A DNA stretch of 43,774 nt from JAWXBM01 sp034440115 (GCA_034440115.1 JAWXBM010000119.1:1-43774), one strand, 5' to 3'. Shown: positions 16,873-25,988, numbered from the stretch's first letter. A program made the numbers and translations. The notes: generated by a model not told the origin, from the letters alone.

Positions 16873-18258
16873 TTACTCCTGGGTTGGCTGGAGGCGGGCT
16901 TTGAAGCGTATGGATTTCCAGGCGGCGATCAGAAACAACAGCCCGCCGATGATCGAAATTAACCCACCCAGGCCCATCAGACCCATACCGGCGATTTCGC
17001 CCAATCGGTCTACCCCCTGAGCCAAACCAGCAGTTTTTCTCTGCACACCGTAGCCACCACTCCAGGCCAGGCCAATGATGTGCAGCAATTGCCCGCCACC
17101 GTAAAGAATGGGCTGCCAGGTGGCCAACTTTTGCGGCACCGGGCCAAAGCCGATGCGGGGCAACAGGTAGTAACAGAATCCCATAAAGGCGATGGTCACA
17201 CCCACCGTGGAGCCGTGATAGTGCGCTGGTATGACGATATCCAACCCGGAAATTATGAAACCCAGCACACCGCCGGTGGCAAACAACAGTGCCGAGGACC
17301 ACAAAGCGCTGCGTAAATAGACCGCTTCACCGCCCAGATTGGAGTGATTGCGTAGGCTGGCAGCTATCGCCAGGCCGAGCGGAATGCAGGATAGGCCGCC
17401 ATACTTCATCAGTTCTGTGAAAGCCAGCCGGTGGCCGGGTGAAACCACCTCGTGCGCCAGGTAGAGGAAAGGCACGGTGATCACCGGCAGGGAAAGTAAA
17501 ATCAGGAACACGGCGGTCAACCGTGGGCTGAGCACAAAGCGGTATCCGCCGGCACTGGCCAGCACCACCCAGGCCACCATCATCAACAGGGTGTGGGTGA
17601 ACTGCAGGATATGCCCGCCGCCCCAGAACAGAAACTCGAAATAGGCTTCGCCGTCCATTTCCGCCGGTATGCCTGCCATCGAGGCCAGAAATGCCAGCAC
17701 GGCTGCAGCGGTTACCACTGCAGACAGCCGGATACCCAACCGTAAGGCGTCTGAACCGCTCAACCTTCCGCCATCAGCAGTCCGGCGCCGGTTGTGATCC
17801 AGCCCACAGCGCAGCAGGTGCAGGAATATCCCGGTGGTAAACAGGCCCAACCCGGTATAGAACACGGGGTGCCGCAAAATGGGCACGTAATTGTTCATCA
17901 ATGGCTCGGTAGCGCCAACAAAGGGCGAGACAACCACGATGGCAGTGCCCAAGGCCGCCAGCCAGAAAGACATGCGGTCCCAGCGCGGTGCGTCATTGCG
18001 GCAGGCCAGGCTCCAGAATACGCCGGCCATGGACAACAGCCAGATCAGTACTGACAGGTTGACGTGGATAACCAGCGCCACGCGAAAGAAATCCACCAGC
18101 GGGATCATTTCCTGAATGGTGGGAGTGCGCGCCAGCACCAGTAACAAGGAAAACAGCCCGGCTCCGACTAATGCGGCCAGGCCCAGTAACAACCAGGCGC
18201 GCGCGCTGTCACGCAAAGAAACACTGGCGGCAGGTAAGTCGTAAAGCGCAGGGGGCAT
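16873..18258 (-). CDS. Divergent haem-copper superfamily protein with altered CuB site
   Basis: The 461-residue protein has about 12 helices and is a haem-copper subunit I homologue distinct from the one at 11431. Low-spin ligands are H65 (LVIHVNLSV) and H348; the high-spin haem ligand is H346 (IPAHYHGSTVG). The first CuB His is kept (H216 in WGGGHILQF), but the position of the cross-linked Tyr is Phe220. The usual HH pair reads A268-H269-E270 (YLAHEVVSPG), so one CuB His is lost. It therefore probably does not reduce O2 in the usual way and may bind a different metal or act as an NO reductase or electron-transfer subunit. Annotation pipelines would probably label it cbb3-type subunit I. It is divergent from the decarboxylase gene and faces the hemerythrin and cytochrome b genes. 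Confidence 0.78.
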   Translation of the reverse strand: MPPALYDLPAASVSLRDSARAWLLLGLAALVGAGLFSLLLVLARTPTIQEMIPLVDFFRVALVIHVNLSVLIWLLSMAGVFWSLACRNDAPRWDRMSFWLAALGTAIVVVSPFVGATEPLMNNYVPILRHPVFYTGLGLFTTGIFLHLLRCGLDHNRRRTADGGRLSGSDALRLGIRLSAVVTAAAVLAFLASMAGIPAEMDGEAYFEFLFWGGGHILQFTHTLLMMVAWVVLASAGGYRFVLSPRLTAVFLILLSLPVITVPFLYLAHEVVSPGHRLAFTELMKYGGLSCIPLGLAIAASLRNHSNLGGEAVYLRSALWSSALLFATGGVLGFIISGLDIVIPAHYHGSTVGVTIAFMGFCYYLLPRIGFGPVPQKLATWQPILYGGGQLLHIIGLAWSGGYGVQRKTAGLAQGVDRLGEIAGMGLMGLGGLISIIGGLLFLIAAWKSIRFKARLQPTQE

Positions 18259-18350
18259 GAATTTCAGCTTTTTCAGGCGGCTCGCCGCAACTTAGCGGTC
18301 GCAGCTGACAACGTCAACGAATTTTACTACTGGCCTGCTATTATCGCCGA

Positions 18351-19508
18351 ATGCTGAACTACAAAAACATTCATGACTTGCTGGCCGGTAACGCCGTTTG
18401 CGAACCTTTTTATTGCATATATCCGGAACTTTACCGTCAGGTAGCCCGGCAATTTGTTGCCAGCTTTCCGGGGCGGGTGCTGTATGCGGTCAAATCCAAT
18501 GATCACCCGGCCGTGCTGCGACTGTTGCACGAAGGTGGAGTAGAGCATTTTGATTGTGCCTCGGTGCCAGAGGTAGAGCTGGTGCGGCAGAACTGCCCCA
18601 GTGGCCAAGCCTACTTTATGGTGCCGGTGCGATTGCCAGGTGCTGCGAAACAGGCTTTTGAACGACTGGGCGTGCGGCATTTCATGGTCGATCATGCCCG
18701 GGGTATCGAACTTTTGGCAGACGAAATCGATCTGGGCCAAGCGGTGGTATTTGTCCGCATGGCGGTGCATCACGAATCTGCTTTGCAAGACCTTTCGTCG
18801 AAATTTGGCGCGCCACCGGCAACAGTGCCCGCTTTGCTGGAAGCGCTGCGCAGCCGCGGTGCGGAACCCGCCCTGGCTTTCAACGTGGGGTCATCGGTGA
18901 TGCAGCCCGCGGCCTATTTACACGCCCTGGAAACAGCGCGTCAGGTGCTGCAACAACTGTCATTCCGCGTTCGGCTGGTGGATATTGGCGGCGGCTTTCC
19001 ATTGTCTTATCCGGACTTCGAAGCGCCGCCCCTGAGCGATTACCACACGGCTATCCGTGACGCGGCAGCGGGGCTGCCATTGGCTGAAAATGGTGAGTTG
19101 ATGGCTGAGCCTGGCCGTGCTTTGTCCGCGCCGGGTCTGTCTGCGGTGGTCAGCGTGCTGCTACGCAAGGATGACCGGCTGTACCTGAACGATGGCATGT
19201 ACGGCATTTTCTGGGAGCTGCGCTTCAAGGGACATAAGCGCTTTCCGGTGCGGAGTTTCCGCAATGGCCAGCTTTTGCAGGGCGAACTCAAATCTTTCCA
19301 GCTGTACGGCCCCACCTGTGATGCCACCGACGTTTTACCTGGTCGCGTTGATTTGCCGGCCGATATGCGCGAGGGTGATGTGCTGGAATTTGGCCGGATC
19401 GGTGCTTACAGCCTGGCTGGCCGCACCCGCTTCAACGGTTTTTACAGTGAACAGATGGTGCAGTTCACCGATCCCCAAGCCCAGCCGCCAATGAGCGATA
19501 TGTCATGA
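18351..19508 (+). CDS. Ornithine/lysine decarboxylase-family (fold III PLP) enzyme
   Basis: The 385-residue protein has the eukaryotic-type ODC / group IV decarboxylase layout. YAVKSND near residue 47 carries the PLP lysine, DIGGGFP near residue 207 is the phosphate-binding Gly loop, AEPGRAL near residue 250 follows, PTCDATDVL near residue 325 gives the active-site Cys-Asp of the partner subunit, and GAYSLAGRTRFNG near residue 355 gives the PLP-contacting Tyr. Likely products are putrescine or cadaverine; ornithine versus lysine or another diamino acid cannot be decided. Its end overlaps the DUF255 gene by 4 nt. A TATTAT box lies only 6 bp before the ATG, so a leaderless message is possible. 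It is divergent from the second haem-copper gene. Confidence 0.82.
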   Translation: MLNYKNIHDLLAGNAVCEPFYCIYPELYRQVARQFVASFPGRVLYAVKSNDHPAVLRLLHEGGVEHFDCASVPEVELVRQNCPSGQAYFMVPVRLPGAAKQAFERLGVRHFMVDHARGIELLADEIDLGQAVVFVRMAVHHESALQDLSSKFGAPPATVPALLEALRSRGAEPALAFNVGSSVMQPAAYLHALETARQVLQQLSFRVRLVDIGGGFPLSYPDFEAPPLSDYHTAIRDAAAGLPLAENGELMAEPGRALSAPGLSAVVSVLLRKDDRLYLNDGMYGIFWELRFKGHKRFPVRSFRNGQLLQGELKSFQLYGPTCDATDVLPGRVDLPADMREGDVLEFGRIGAYSLAGRTRFNGFYSEQMVQFTDPQAQPPMSDMS

Positions 19509-21502
19509 GTAATCAACTCGCAGCTGAAACCAGCCCTTACTTATTGCAGCACGCCGATAATCCGGTGCACTGGTATCCCTGGGGTGAGCAAGCGCTGACC
19601 TTGGCACGTGAACAGAACAAACCCATCCTGTTGAGCATAGGTTACGCCGCTTGTCATTGGTGTCACGTGATGGCGCACGAGTCGTTTGAAGATGAAGCCA
19701 CAGCCGCAGTGATGAACCAGCATTTCGTCAATATCAAGGTTGACCGGGAAGAACGTCCTGATCTGGATGGTATTTACATGAGCGCCGTTACCGGCATGAC
19801 CGGGCAGGGCGGCTGGCCCATGACGGTATTTCTGGCACCCGATGGACAGCCTTTTTATGCAGGCACTTATTTTCCACCGCAACCGCGCTATGGCATGCCC
19901 TCATTCCAGCAGGTGTTGGAGACAGTCTCCCACGCCTGGGTTGAACGGCAGGATGAAGTGCAGCGCAGTGCCGCCACTGTTACCCAGCACTTGCAGGAAA
20001 CAGCCCAACATCCACAAGGCGGGGAGCTGAGTAACGCTTCGCTGGAACAGGCTGCTGCCAAACTGCTGAGCAACTATGACAGCGTACACGGTGGTTTCGG
20101 CGACGCACCTAAGTTCCCGCAGCCGATGGCCCTGGAATTCGGCTTGCGCGAATACCTGCGCAACGGCAATCAGGATTTACTGAATGCGGCTACCACCACT
20201 TTGCAGCGCATGGCGAATGGTGGTATTTACGATCTGCTGGGGGGCGGCTTTGCGCGCTATGCCACTGACATTGCCTGGCTGGTGCCGCATTTCGAAAAAA
20301 TGCTCTACGACAATGCGCAACTCGCGCGGGTCTATTTGCATGCCTGGCAGATCACCGGTGAGCCACGTTTCCGTGAGGTAGTGGAACAGACGCTGGATTA
20401 TCTGTTGCATGAAATGCATCACGAGGATGGTGGCTTTTACAGTTCCGAAGACGCCGACAGCGAAGGCGTGGAAGGCAAGTTTTACGTCTGGAGCGCAGCG
20501 GAAATTCGTGCGGCCCTGGGTGCAGATGCGGAGGTCTTTATGCAGGCCTGTGGCGTCAGTGATGCGGGCAACTGGGAAGGCACGAACATTCTGCATCGCC
20601 CGAATGACGGAGTAGAGATTTCAGCGTCTGCCAGGCAGAAACTTTTTGACCTGCGAGCCCAACGCATCCGGCCGGGGCTGGATGACAAGGTTTTGACTGC
20701 CTGGAATGGCCTGGCGCTGGCGGCCCTGGCGGAAGCGGGACGGGTGCTGGGGCGTGCAGATTATTTGCAAGCCGCGTTACAGAATGCTGAGTTTATCGAT
20801 CGCGAATTGCGCTTGGAAAACGGCCGCTTGCTGCGCAGCTGGAAAGCTGGGCACGGAGCAAGGTATTCGGCCTACCTGGAAGACTATGCCTGTCTGGCGG
20901 ATGGCCTGCTGGCTTTGTATGAAAGCACCTTTGATGAACGTTGGTATGTTTGGGCGAATGAGTTGGCTGGCTTGATGCTGCAGCATTTCCAGGACAAAGA
21001 CGGCGTCGGTTTGTACGATACAGCAGATGATCACGAGCAATTGCTGTTGCGCCCACGTGATTTGCAGGACAACGCCATGCCCAGTGGCAATGCCCGGGCT
21101 GCTTCCGTGATGTTCCGGCTGGGCCTGCTATCCGGAGATGGGGAATACCCGTCTTGTGCAAACGATTCCGTGGCGGCCATGAGTAGTAATATGGCGAGCT
21201 ATCCGATGGGCTTTGGCGAGTGGTTGAGTGTTGCCAGCGTGATGCTGGGTACGCCCCAGGAACTGGCCCTGATCGGTGACGCCAAGGGCTTGGAAGAATT
21301 CAAACAGTTGTTGAATTCAAGCTATCGGCCCAACCTGGGAGTCGCAGCGGGAGCAGAGCAGAGCTGCGGCCGGATTCCACTATTGGCTGGACGACCAATG
21401 GTCAATGGCAAAGCAGCTGCTTACCTCTGTCAGCAATTCAGCTGCAGCAGGCCAGTCACAACTGCAGTCGAGTTGGCGGCGCTGCTCACTGCCGGTGATT
21501 GA
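19505..21502 (+). CDS. DUF255 / YyaL-SSP411 thioredoxin-domain protein
   Basis: The 665-residue protein matches the YyaL/spermatogenesis-associated-20 family. The N-terminal thioredoxin-like domain starts SPYLLQHADNPVHWYPWGEQ, carries CHWCHVMAHESFED near residue 52, and continues with VDREERPDLDGIYM and GQGGWPMTVFL. An (alpha/alpha)6 sugar-enzyme-like barrel follows (HFEKMLYDNAQL, FYSSEDADSEG, DDKVLTAWNGL, NAMPSGNARAA). The biochemical role of this widespread family is unclear. Its start lies inside the last codons of the decarboxylase gene (4-nt overlap), so the two are translated together. Confidence 0.9.
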   Translation: MSNQLAAETSPYLLQHADNPVHWYPWGEQALTLAREQNKPILLSIGYAACHWCHVMAHESFEDEATAAVMNQHFVNIKVDREERPDLDGIYMSAVTGMTGQGGWPMTVFLAPDGQPFYAGTYFPPQPRYGMPSFQQVLETVSHAWVERQDEVQRSAATVTQHLQETAQHPQGGELSNASLEQAAAKLLSNYDSVHGGFGDAPKFPQPMALEFGLREYLRNGNQDLLNAATTTLQRMANGGIYDLLGGGFARYATDIAWLVPHFEKMLYDNAQLARVYLHAWQITGEPRFREVVEQTLDYLLHEMHHEDGGFYSSEDADSEGVEGKFYVWSAAEIRAALGADAEVFMQACGVSDAGNWEGTNILHRPNDGVEISASARQKLFDLRAQRIRPGLDDKVLTAWNGLALAALAEAGRVLGRADYLQAALQNAEFIDRELRLENGRLLRSWKAGHGARYSAYLEDYACLADGLLALYESTFDERWYVWANELAGLMLQHFQDKDGVGLYDTADDHEQLLLRPRDLQDNAMPSGNARAASVMFRLGLLSGDGEYPSCANDSVAAMSSNMASYPMGFGEWLSVASVMLGTPQELALIGDAKGLEEFKQLLNSSYRPNLGVAAGAEQSCGRIPLLAGRPMVNGKAAAYLCQQFSCSRPVTTAVELAALLTAGD

Positions 21503-21597
21503 ATTTTCCAGCGCCGAGGCTGGCTTTGTGGGATGAATTTTCCGGGCAATGCTGCCATTATGTAAAGTCATTCGCTGAAACCTGATTAATATCAAAC

Positions 21598-22587
21598 ATG
21601 ACCTTAACGATCTGGGTAGCATTTCTGGTATTTGTGTTTCTCATGGTGGCCTTGGACCTGGGCGTATTCCACCGCATACCCAAAGCCCCCAGCATACGTG
21701 ATGCTTTGGCCTGGACAATGGTCTGGGTGGCTATGGCATTGCTGTTTTCCGCCCTGGTTTACATACTGTACGAAAACAACTACACCTGGGCCAGCGTTGC
21801 CACGGAGCATCTGAACGGCAAGGAAGCGGCATCCCAGTATCTTATGGGCTACCTGCTGGAAAAATCCTTGTCGGTGGATAACATTTTCGTTATCGCGATG
21901 ATTTTTTCCTACTTCCGTGTGCCACTGGAAATGCAGCACCGAGTGTTGTTCTGGGGCATACTCGGGGCGGTTGTTTTACGCGGCATCATGATTGCTTTGG
22001 GCGTGGCACTGATCAACAGTTTTGGTTGGGTGATCTACATATTTGGTGCTTTCCTGATTTATACCGCAGTCAAGATGTTGTTGTTGCGGCAGGAAACCGT
22101 TGATCCGGGTGAAAACCCGCTGGTCAAACTGGCCCAACGGCTGATTCCGGTCACCGAAACCTATCATGGCTCGAAATTTTTTGTTCGCGTTGATGGTGTG
22201 TTAATGGCAACGCCGTTGTTTCTGGCTTTGTTGCTGGTGGAGAGCAGCGATATCATGTTTGCGGTGGACTCCATTCCGGCAATTTTTGCCGTTACCCGCG
22301 ATCCGTTCATTATTTTTACCTCGAATATTTTTGCCATTCTGGGTTTACGCTCTTTGTACTTTGTGCTGGCGGGTTACATGGCCAAGTTCCGCTATCTGAA
22401 AAATGCCCTGGTCTTTGTGCTGGCATACGTGGGTGTGAAGATGATGATCAGCAACCATTATCACATCCCAGATGGTGCCTCCATGTCCATCATTATTGGT
22501 ATTTTGCTGGTGGGTGTGTTGGCATCCATCAAAGGAGCGGCCGCTGACCCGGTACCCTTGAAATCACCTCTGGATGTGGATAAATGA
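21598..22587 (+). CDS. TerC/Alx family membrane protein
   Basis: The 329-residue protein has about nine hydrophobic helices with the TerC family pattern: FVFLMVALDLGVF at the start, YLLEKSLSVDNIFVIAMIF near residue 80, and LLLVESSDIMFAVDSIPAIFAV near residue 205. The membrane-embedded Asp and Glu residues are thought to bind metal. Related Alx and MntP-type systems export Mn2+, and the TerC name comes from tellurite resistance. I see no yybP-ykoY manganese riboswitch in the 95 bp upstream. The stop overlaps the cupin gene start by 4 nt. Confidence 0.88.
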   Translation: MTLTIWVAFLVFVFLMVALDLGVFHRIPKAPSIRDALAWTMVWVAMALLFSALVYILYENNYTWASVATEHLNGKEAASQYLMGYLLEKSLSVDNIFVIAMIFSYFRVPLEMQHRVLFWGILGAVVLRGIMIALGVALINSFGWVIYIFGAFLIYTAVKMLLLRQETVDPGENPLVKLAQRLIPVTETYHGSKFFVRVDGVLMATPLFLALLLVESSDIMFAVDSIPAIFAVTRDPFIIFTSNIFAILGLRSLYFVLAGYMAKFRYLKNALVFVLAYVGVKMMISNHYHIPDGASMSIIIGILLVGVLASIKGAAADPVPLKSPLDVDK

Positions 22588-22949
22588 CCGGCGCAACGAT
22601 AACAGACGTGGTTTTCTTTACGCAGCAGCAGGGTGTCTTTGAAGAATGGCAAACCGATGCCAAAAAGTGTATTCGGGGCCAGCCACTGCAACGCAGTTGG
22701 CACCAGTTCACCAGTTCGGATAAAAAGTTTTTCAGCGGTATCTGGGAGGCCGAGCCGGGCTGCTGGAACATTGCCTACACGGAAAACGAGTACTGCCACA
22801 TTCTGGCCGGAAAGTCCGTGCTGCGCGATACTGCGGGCAATGAACATGCTTTAAACCCCGGCGATCAGTTTACTATTCCAGCCGGTTTTGCCGGGCAGTG
22901 GGAAGTACTGGAAACCACGCGTAAAATCTACGTTATCTACCAACCCTGA
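22584..22949 (+). CDS. Cupin protein of the DUF861 (cupin_3) type
   Basis: The 121-residue protein is a single small cupin barrel: FSGIWEAEPGCWNI, ENEYCHILAGKSVLRDTAGN, LNPGDQFTIPAGFAGQWEVLE and a closing KIYVIY. This is the pattern of the DUF861/ureidoglycine-aminohydrolase-like cupins. The usual metal His cluster is reduced (one His in EYCHIL), so it may be non-catalytic or bind a small ligand. It overlaps the TerC gene by 4 nt and precedes the GabT-like gene by 17 bp. The specific function is unknown. Confidence 0.75.
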   Translation: MTGATITDVVFFTQQQGVFEEWQTDAKKCIRGQPLQRSWHQFTSSDKKFFSGIWEAEPGCWNIAYTENEYCHILAGKSVLRDTAGNEHALNPGDQFTIPAGFAGQWEVLETTRKIYVIYQP

Positions 22950-22966
22950 TTCGAGTGAGATAGAAA

Positions 22967-24241
22967 ATGAGTAATGCAGAATGGCAGCAGCGCAAGCAAA
23001 AAGCTTTCGCCCGCGGAATGGGCAATATGTTGCCGGTTTACATCGACAAGGCTTTGAATTCTGAAGTCTGGGATATTGAAGGCAAACGTTATATCGATTT
23101 TGCCGGCGGCATCGCGGTAGTCAATACCGGCCACAGCCATCCACGCATTGTTGCAGCCATCAAGCAGCAGCTGGACCGGTTCAGCCACACCTGCATCATG
23201 ATCACACCCTATACCAATGCGGTGGAACTGGCTGAACGCCTGGTGCAGGCAACACCGGTAAAAGAGGGCCGCGCCATATTCGTGTCTACCGGCGCCGAAG
23301 CGGTTGAGAATGCGGTGAAGATTGCCCGAGCCTATACCGGTCGCCCCGGCGTGATTGCGTTTGGCGGCGGATTCCATGGCCGCACCAATTTGTGCATGGG
23401 CCTGACTGGCAAGGTTGTGCCCTACAAGAAAGGCTTTGGCCCCTTCACGCCGGAGATTTACCACGTGCCGTTCCCAGCCGAATACCTGGGAGTCAGTGCA
23501 GCCGAGTCACTGAAAGCCCTGAAGGAAGTATTCAAGAACGATATCGAGCCCAGCCGTGTGGCCGCCATCATCATCGAGCCAGTGCAGGGCGAGGGTGGCT
23601 TCTATGCGGTACCCAAAGGCTTTCTTGGCCAGCTGCGGGAATTGTGTGATGAGCACGGCATTGTCTTCATCTGTGATGAAATCCAGTCTGGTTTTGGCCG
23701 TACCGGCAAGATGTTTGCCTGCGAGTACGAAGATGTCCAGCCCGATATCATCACCATGGCCAAGGGCATCGCCGGTGGTTTCCCGATTGCTGCGGTGGTG
23801 GGCACACGCGAAGTCATGGACGGCGCTGATCCGGGTGGCCTCGGTGGCACTTATGCCGGTTCGCCGCTGGGCTGTGCGGCTGGTCTGGCGGTGCTGGATG
23901 TGATGGAAGATGAAAAGCTGATCGAGCGTGCGCGCGAGGTAGGCAAGCGCATTATGGCTGGCCTGCAGCACTTGCAACGCAAGTATCCGGATCGCATTGG
24001 CGATGTGCGCGGCCTGGGAGCCATGGTGGCCATGGAGCTGCTTAAAGAAGGTGATGTGAACCAACCCGATGCCGATCTGACCAAGGCACTGACCATGGAA
24101 GCGGCCAAGCGTGGCTTGTTGCTGCTGTCTTGCGGTGTGCGCGGCAATGTGATCCGCATACTCACACCGCTGACCATTCCCTACGATCAGCTGGAAGAGG
24201 GGTTGGAAATTCTGTTTGACAGCTTTGCAGCCTGTGTCTAG
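22967..24241 (+). CDS. gabT: 4-aminobutyrate aminotransferase (class III)
   Basis: The 424-residue, normal-length class III PLP aminotransferase has the GabT pattern: GKRYIDFAGGIAVVNTGHSHP, FVSTGAEAVENAVKIARAYTG (PLP phosphate loop), AFGGGFHGRTN (cofactor-stacking region), IIEPVQGEGGF, FICDEIQSGFGRTGKMFACE with the cofactor-contacting Asp, and the PLP lysine in TMAKGIAGGFPIAAV near residue 265. GabT moves the amino group of GABA to 2-oxoglutarate, giving succinic semialdehyde. Related enzymes use other omega-amino acids, so the substrate is not certain. No succinate-semialdehyde dehydrogenase is next to it. It lies 13 bp before mtnA. Confidence 0.87.
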   Translation: MSNAEWQQRKQKAFARGMGNMLPVYIDKALNSEVWDIEGKRYIDFAGGIAVVNTGHSHPRIVAAIKQQLDRFSHTCIMITPYTNAVELAERLVQATPVKEGRAIFVSTGAEAVENAVKIARAYTGRPGVIAFGGGFHGRTNLCMGLTGKVVPYKKGFGPFTPEIYHVPFPAEYLGVSAAESLKALKEVFKNDIEPSRVAAIIIEPVQGEGGFYAVPKGFLGQLRELCDEHGIVFICDEIQSGFGRTGKMFACEYEDVQPDIITMAKGIAGGFPIAAVVGTREVMDGADPGGLGGTYAGSPLGCAAGLAVLDVMEDEKLIERAREVGKRIMAGLQHLQRKYPDRIGDVRGLGAMVAMELLKEGDVNQPDADLTKALTMEAAKRGLLLLSCGVRGNVIRILTPLTIPYDQLEEGLEILFDSFAACV

Positions 24242-24254
24242 TTGGCCTTAGAAA

Positions 24255-25355
24255 GTGAACGTCAACGGTAAGGCCTGCCGATCTATCTGTTTGGCGCAGG
24301 ATGGCTGGTCGGTGGATATCATCGACCAGACTTTTTTGCCGCACGAATTTCGCTGGCGACGCCTGCAATCTGCAGAAGAATCCGCCGAAGCCATACACAC
24401 CATGCGAGTACGTGGCGCACCTCTGATTGGTGCGACTGCGGCTTATGGAATGGCGCTGGCCATGCGCCGGGATGCCAGCGATAACAGTCTGCAGAAGCAC
24501 CACGACATGCTGTTGGCGACCCGGCCTACGGCGGTCAATCTGCGCTGGGCCTTGCAACGTATGCGAACTCTGTTGCAGGAATTGCCGATCGGTAAACGAG
24601 TGGATGCGGCTTATTCAGAAGCGGCCATACTGTGCGACGAAGATGTGGAGATCAATCGTCGTATCGGCGAAAACGGGCTGGGTATATTTAAAGAAATTGC
24701 CTCACGAAAGCCTGGTAAAGTACTGAATATATTGACTCATTGTAATGCCGGCTGGCTGGCGACAGTGGACTGGGGTACCGCACTGGCGCCCATGTATCTG
24801 GCGCATGATTCAGGAATAAAAATTCATATATGGGTGGATGAAACCCGCCCGCGTAACCAGGGTGCAGCGCTCACCGCCTGGGAGCTGGCAGCCCATGGCG
24901 TGCCGCATGATGTGATTGTCGACAATGCCGGTGGCCACCTGATGCAACACGGTGAAGTGGACCTGTGTATTACCGGCACCGATAGAACCACCCGCAGCGG
25001 CGATGTCTGCAACAAGATTGGCACCTATCTGAAAGCCCTGGCCGCGTATGACAATGACGTGCCTTTTTACGTGGCCCTGCCCGGGCCGACCATAGACTGG
25101 ACTATGCGTGATGGACTGGCCTCCATTCCCATCGAAGAGCGCGATGCAGAAGAGGTAACGCGTGTATCCGGCATCAACCGGCGAGGTGAGCTGCAATCCG
25201 TAGCCATTACGGCGCCACATATTACTGCGCGAAACTTTGCCTTTGATGTTACTCCAGCCCGGTTGGTGACGGGTTTGATTACCGAGCGCGGCGTGTGTGC
25301 TGCCAGCGAAGCTGGATTGTTAGGTTTGTATCCGGAAATGAGGGACTCTGATTGA
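24255..25355 (+). CDS. mtnA: S-methyl-5-thioribose-1-phosphate isomerase
   Basis: The 366-residue protein starts at GTG 24255. It has the MtnA signatures HTMRVRGAPLIGATAAYGMA near residue 48, HCNAGWLATVDWGTALAP with the catalytic Cys near 160, ETRPRNQGAALTAWELAA near 195, and GTDRTTRSGDVCNKIGTYLKA with the catalytic Asp near 240. It converts methylthioribose-1-phosphate to methylthioribulose-1-phosphate in methylthioadenosine salvage. It overlaps the following class II aldolase gene by 3 nt. No MtnP or MtnK is seen in the window. Confidence 0.92.
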   Translation: MNVNGKACRSICLAQDGWSVDIIDQTFLPHEFRWRRLQSAEESAEAIHTMRVRGAPLIGATAAYGMALAMRRDASDNSLQKHHDMLLATRPTAVNLRWALQRMRTLLQELPIGKRVDAAYSEAAILCDEDVEINRRIGENGLGIFKEIASRKPGKVLNILTHCNAGWLATVDWGTALAPMYLAHDSGIKIHIWVDETRPRNQGAALTAWELAAHGVPHDVIVDNAGGHLMQHGEVDLCITGTDRTTRSGDVCNKIGTYLKALAAYDNDVPFYVALPGPTIDWTMRDGLASIPIEERDAEEVTRVSGINRRGELQSVAITAPHITARNFAFDVTPARLVTGLITERGVCAASEAGLLGLYPEMRDSD

Positions 25356-25987
25356 GCAGGCAGCAGCGGCTGGATTTGATTGCTACGGCCCAGGCTATGA
25401 ATGCCAGCGGCATCAATGCAGGAACTACGGGCAACCTCAGCCTGCGCAGCGATGATGGCATGTTAATTACGCCTTCACGCACTCCTTATTCCGACCTGCA
25501 GCCTGAAGACATCGTGCCGGTAAGCGCGAATGGCAGTTGGCCACAGGATCAAACGCCCTCCAGTGAATGGCGCTTTCACCGCGATATTTACTTGCAGCGC
25601 CCGGATGCACAGGCCATCGTGCATGCCCACCCAGTGCATTGCTCGGCTCTGGCCAGCCTGCATCGATCCATTCCGGCCTTTCACTACATGGTGGCCGTGG
25701 CCGGCGGCAAGGATATCCGCTGCTGCGATTACGCCACCTACGGCACGCAGGAGTTATCGGATCTCATCATTGCCGCCCTGCAGGAGCGCAAAGCCTGTTT
25801 GATGGCCAATCACGGCCTGGTTTGCCTGGAAAGCAATTTGCCGCGGGCCTTGGCATTGGCGATGGAAGTAGAGAATCTGGCGCGCACTTATTGTCAGGCA
25901 CTGGCTATAGGTGAACCGGTGATACTGGACGATGAAGAGATGCAGCGGGTGATTGCGAAGCTGGGCGGCAAGGGTTCCAATGCCTGA
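25352..25987 (+). CDS. Class II aldolase, probably 5-(methylthio)ribulose-1-P aldolase (Ald2-like)
   Basis: The 211-residue protein starts at TTG 25352, 3 nt inside the mtnA end. It has the FucA fold pattern GINAGTTGNLSLR, MLITPSRTPYSDLQPEDIV, IVHAHPVHCSALA (metal His pair) and RKACLMANHGLV. The ITPSxxPYxxLxPEDIV stretch and the size fit fuculose-phosphate-aldolase-type enzymes, including Ald2 of the DHAP shunt, better than the MtnB dehydratase, which usually has ASG-K in that loop. Together with MtnA it would split methylthioribulose-1-phosphate to DHAP and 2-methylthioacetaldehyde. MtnB function is the main alternative. Confidence 0.75.
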   Translation: MSRQQRLDLIATAQAMNASGINAGTTGNLSLRSDDGMLITPSRTPYSDLQPEDIVPVSANGSWPQDQTPSSEWRFHRDIYLQRPDAQAIVHAHPVHCSALASLHRSIPAFHYMVAVAGGKDIRCCDYATYGTQELSDLIIAALQERKACLMANHGLVCLESNLPRALALAMEVENLARTYCQALAIGEPVILDDEEMQRVIAKLGGKGSNA

Positions 25988-25988
25988 C

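Noticed and set aside
18300..18330. TTGAC-GTT-GTCAG-like sequence as an FNR/DNR site for the second haem-copper gene
   Set aside because: The half-sites are separated by three bases instead of four and the match is imperfect, unlike the site at 10585.
21503..21597. Manganese (yybP-ykoY) riboswitch before the TerC gene
   Set aside because: The 95-bp gap holds only a small CCAGC/GCTGG hairpin and none of the conserved riboswitch core that I can recognise.
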